Assembly (NCBI RefSeq): GCF_000801105.2
Contig: NC_079516.1
Span: forward strand, 50,265,265 to 50,329,264
Length of the DNA: 64,000 bases
Reading direction: 5' to 3'
Origin: Raphanus sativus
Taxonomy: Eukaryota > Streptophyta > Magnoliopsida > Brassicales > Brassicaceae
In this document: positions 61,077-64,000 of the stretch, in pieces
Layout of the letters: each line of letters begins with the position of its first letter
Numbering within the stretch: the stretch's first letter is position 1
Position numbers and translations under genes: made by a program
Notes under the pieces: generated by a model
Database searches by the model: none
What the model was told of the DNA's origin: nothing
The model's input: the letters and a program-made list of their open reading frames with translations, nothing else

Positions 61077-64000
61077 TCACATAAGCTCTGCCTCTTCGGT
61101 GTCTCCATCAACATCTTCAACATCGTTCTCGTCATTCTCATCAACTGCATCTGGGTCTATTCCCTGCAATAAAAATACCCCCCACAAAAAAGTTTGTAAC
61201 GCACTAAAACCACCATCTTTCATCTGGATTTAGCCAAATGTGACGTTGACCAACCTTCATCAGTTTCTCCAAGCGATCTAGTCCTTTTTTGGCTGCCTCA
61301 TTCTGTGGATTTATCCTGCATTTAACACACTCGTTAATAGTTTATTCGAGTAGAAACAAATGGAATTTACGCACTACTGGGTTAGAATCTCTTATATATA
61401 TGTACCTTAATGCAGCTTGATAGTGTGATAAAGCATCTTGGAGCATATTCGTAGCAGCAAACACTTGAGCTAGCTTGACATGGAGAGATTCATCAGCCCA
61501 GTCCTTTAGATACCGTTCAAGTAGTGATACAGCATCTCCATTCCTCCCTTCCATTAGATGTAGGTCAGCTAGAGCTATGGCTGCTCCAAGGTACCCTGGT
61601 TCTAGCCTCAGAGCTGACTCATAGAACTTTTTCGCCTGTTTTAAAACCATGTCATTAGTCTGTCACACTCAAAAACTTCTTCTATCCATGACAACAAACA
61701 AACAAAATCCTAAAAAAAAAAACAATAAATTCTGGGTAGAATGTTTGATGTAATGAAATTGAAAAAAACCTCCATCAAAGAATAATAAGTTTTTTTTTTA
61801 ACCTTTTCCCTGCCATTTGATGTATTAGCATGAACATCACCAACTAATTTCAGAGCCTTTGCTGACTGAGGCATTGCATTCATTGCTTCTCTAGCCGTAT
61901 ACAATGCTTCTTTGGTCTTGCCAAATGCCAGATATGAATGGACTAATCCTGAAATGTCCTCAACAGTGCAAGTTAGTTCACAATACTTGCTAAAGGTTTA
62001 TACCCACCAAAACAGTACAACGATGGAAGTTTAATATCATTCTTTTTCCTCGTTAACCAGACCTTGGTATGAACGAAGATCAGACCTCAAATTCTGGGCA
62101 GCCCTGAAGGCAATCGCTGCAGCTTCTGGTCGTTTTGCTTGTAAAAGGAAGTTTCCCTGTAACATAGAATAAGATGGTGGATATACACACACACAACACT
62201 TTTACAAAAAAAAAAAAAAAAAAAAACTCACTAAACTAGCGTACCTTCACTATGTAGCCGGGTATGTGCCTCTCATCTACCCTGATACTCTGATTTGCAT
62301 AGTCAAACTCATCAGAAATCACACAAAAGATTTAGCACAAAATTTCAGTTAGCAGCAAGCTAACCTTCTCAGCATAAGACAATGCCGTCCTTTGATCTTT
62401 CCTTTCCCATAGTACAGACAAAGCCACAAATACTTCTGCTCTGGTATGATCAATACTTAACAAATCGTGGACGAGCTTGTTTAGCCTGGAATAATCGCAT
62501 TTCATCTGTAGCAGCATCGCATACTCATCCATACAGGTAAGCGTGTACGGATCAATTGATCGAACCTACAAAAGCTTCTATATTATTATGCACATTCCTT
62601 TGATTTAAGGAAGTTGAAAGAAACATATTGATGCGGTGATTACCTTCTCAAATCTCATTATGGCCTCATCATTTTTCCCAATAATAGCTTCTACCTATGC
62701 AAATGAAATAGATGATGGAAGAGGTCATTAATTACAAAAATGATGTCAATCAGCTTCAGGGAAAACATTAGTCAGCTCTAACCTTTGCTGTCTCAGTCAA
62801 CAAGTGTACGTTATTTGGAAAGCGTTGTAAAAGTTCAGCAAAGAGTTCCAGCGCCCCTGAGGAAACACATAAACATTGCACACTATCCAGTAAGGCATAT
62901 ATATATCCGATTAATCATTGCAGCATGTCCTCAAATTAAATATAAGAAATGAAATCTACAGGTCTAGACACGAAGATTCAGAAGCTATATCTCATGCATT
63001 GTAGGCATGTGCATCCCAAAAAGGAAATAGAGAGCTACCTTTGTAAGCATGTGAAGCAACACAACACTGGGCTTCTACATATCGCTGTGAAAATGAAGAA
63101 CAAATCAGCTTGAACACATGATTTATGAGTTTAGCATCTCACATGTTACAATTTTGTAAACACTGTTGAAAGAGTAATCTTACCTGCAACCAACGGGTAG
63201 GATCAATCTGATCGAGCGAAACCTTTGTACTTCTGCTTGAAGTCTGAAATGACCAACAACATAACAAGTTACATAGATTTTACACGGAAAAGGTAATTGC
63301 AAAATAAAAGCAACTGGTAAGAAAAAAACTCGTAGAGAGGGACCAACACCTGAGTAAAAGCTGATATGATATCCTTTGCCGTGGCTCCAAGTTCAGCTAA
63401 TCCTATGATGGCTTCGAGTACATAAGGACATTGCCTGCAGAGATTTAAGATTTAAGATTTAAGTTTGTATATATATATATATAAAGAGTCCATATGTGTT
63501 GAATTGGTATTTATGAAAGTGTTTCTATGTTAGGGAACGTTGGGAAAGAAAATGAGAAAAAAGGACCTTAAACACTCTTTATAAAAAGCAATAGCACCAC
63601 GGTTATATCCAGAATTTCGATGAAGCTTTGCCATCAGTATATTCATCTCCAAGCTCCTTGTCTTGACAGATTCCATCTGGCAAAGAAAGAGAAAAAAGTG
63701 AAATAATAGATTATAACTAATAGCAATGTTTGTGGACAAACAAAATCCAGAAGACTAAACAAACCTCGATGAACAAGAGAGAAGAGACATACCTCGGCGA
63801 TGGCAGCTTTGGTTTCACTAAGAGCAAAGTGAGACGAAGCAATCTTGAATCTCACCTAAGAGAAAAGTTAAACACACATGACATGAGCAGAGTGGAGCTC
63901 CTCCTCATCACCTCAAATCATTAAATCTAAGAAGATCAACAACACTTAACTTTACCTCGTTCTCATTAATAGCAGAGACACTAGAAGCATTCACAGAGGA
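61077..64000 (-). CDS. APC7: APC7, TPR subunit of the anaphase-promoting complex, C-terminal 465 residues (cut by edge)
   Basis: APC7 is a tetratricopeptide scaffold subunit of the APC/C ubiquitin ligase that controls mitotic exit. Fifteen exons are visible on the minus strand, from 63956-64000 (partial) through 63793-63855, 63567-63676, 63350-63434, 63184-63243, 63039-63084, 62783-62856, 62644-62694, 62365-62565, 62245-62289, 62063-62156, 61803-61948, 61406-61635 and 61255-61315 to 61077-61163. They total 1398 nt including the stop. TPR-like helices fill the protein (YANQSIRVDE-type phrases, GKTKEALYTAREAMNAMPQS, LEPGYLGAAIALADLHLMEG, LQDALSHYQAALRINPQNEA). The tail is strongly acidic (DENDENDVEDVDGDTEEAEL, then M). 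About 90 N-terminal residues lie beyond the right edge, judged from the ~558-residue Arabidopsis protein. Confidence 0.93.

Noticed and set aside
1..64000. CRISPR arrays, bacterial operons, phage or plasmid features
   Set aside because: The sequence is plant nuclear DNA with spliced genes; no regularly spaced repeats or bacterial gene organisation were seen.

Overview
This is nuclear plant DNA from the mustard family (Brassicaceae, most likely Brassica or a close relative). Genes have short GT-AG introns in an AT-rich background, many small DNA transposons and SINEs lie between them, and the gene order follows a block of Arabidopsis chromosome 2. From memory, the recognised genes correspond in order to HTA8 (At2g38810), NF-YB1 (At2g38880), CPK20 (At2g38910), PHT1;4 (At2g38940), JMJ19 (At2g38950), ERO2 (At2g38960), At2g38970, the WSD1-like gene At2g38995, EMB2799 (At2g39080) and APC7 (At2g39090). 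The PRP8 sequence at the left end is not expected in that block and probably moved in. Locus numbers were not checked by a search.

Layout: (1) 1-9300 holds a nearly complete, intronless PRP8 reading frame running off the left edge, and a second copy of its promoter and a small PRP8 fragment. A broken histone H2A.Z relic lies between them. (2) 9.47-10.74 kb is an intact NF-YB1 gene with a 6-nt micro-exon. (3) 11.4-12.7 kb is a dead CPK20 kinase. (4) 14.4-16.2 kb is a PIF/Harbinger-like element carrying fragments of ribosomal protein S14 and the exosome subunit RRP41. (5) 16.2-23.2 kb is AT-rich and gene-free, with a foldback element and a SINE. (6) 23.2-31.7 kb is a tandem pair of PHT1 phosphate transporters, each with its own promoter and leader intron. 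(7) 32.6-38.6 kb holds JMJ19 and ERO2. (8) 38.6-46.4 kb is a gene-poor stretch with a Mutator-like element, a foldback element, a small MITE and a SINE. (9) 46.6-49.2 kb is a RING-vWA gene. (10) 49.2-54.1 kb is repeat-rich. (11) 54.1-56.7 kb is a WSD1-type acyltransferase gene with a frameshift. (12) 58.6 kb to the right edge, on the minus strand, holds EMB2799 (with a U12-type AT-AC intron) and APC7 (cut by the edge).

The genes do not form a pathway; this is an ordinary collinear plant segment. The most interesting features are structural: the PRP8 duplication in which the two copies have lost different parts, the gene-capturing Harbinger-like element, the AT-AC intron, the micro-exon, a JmjC protein without its iron-binding histidines, and several transposons with readable target-site duplications. 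I saw no convincing undescribed biological system. All exon boundaries were read by eye from splice signals and reading-frame continuity.
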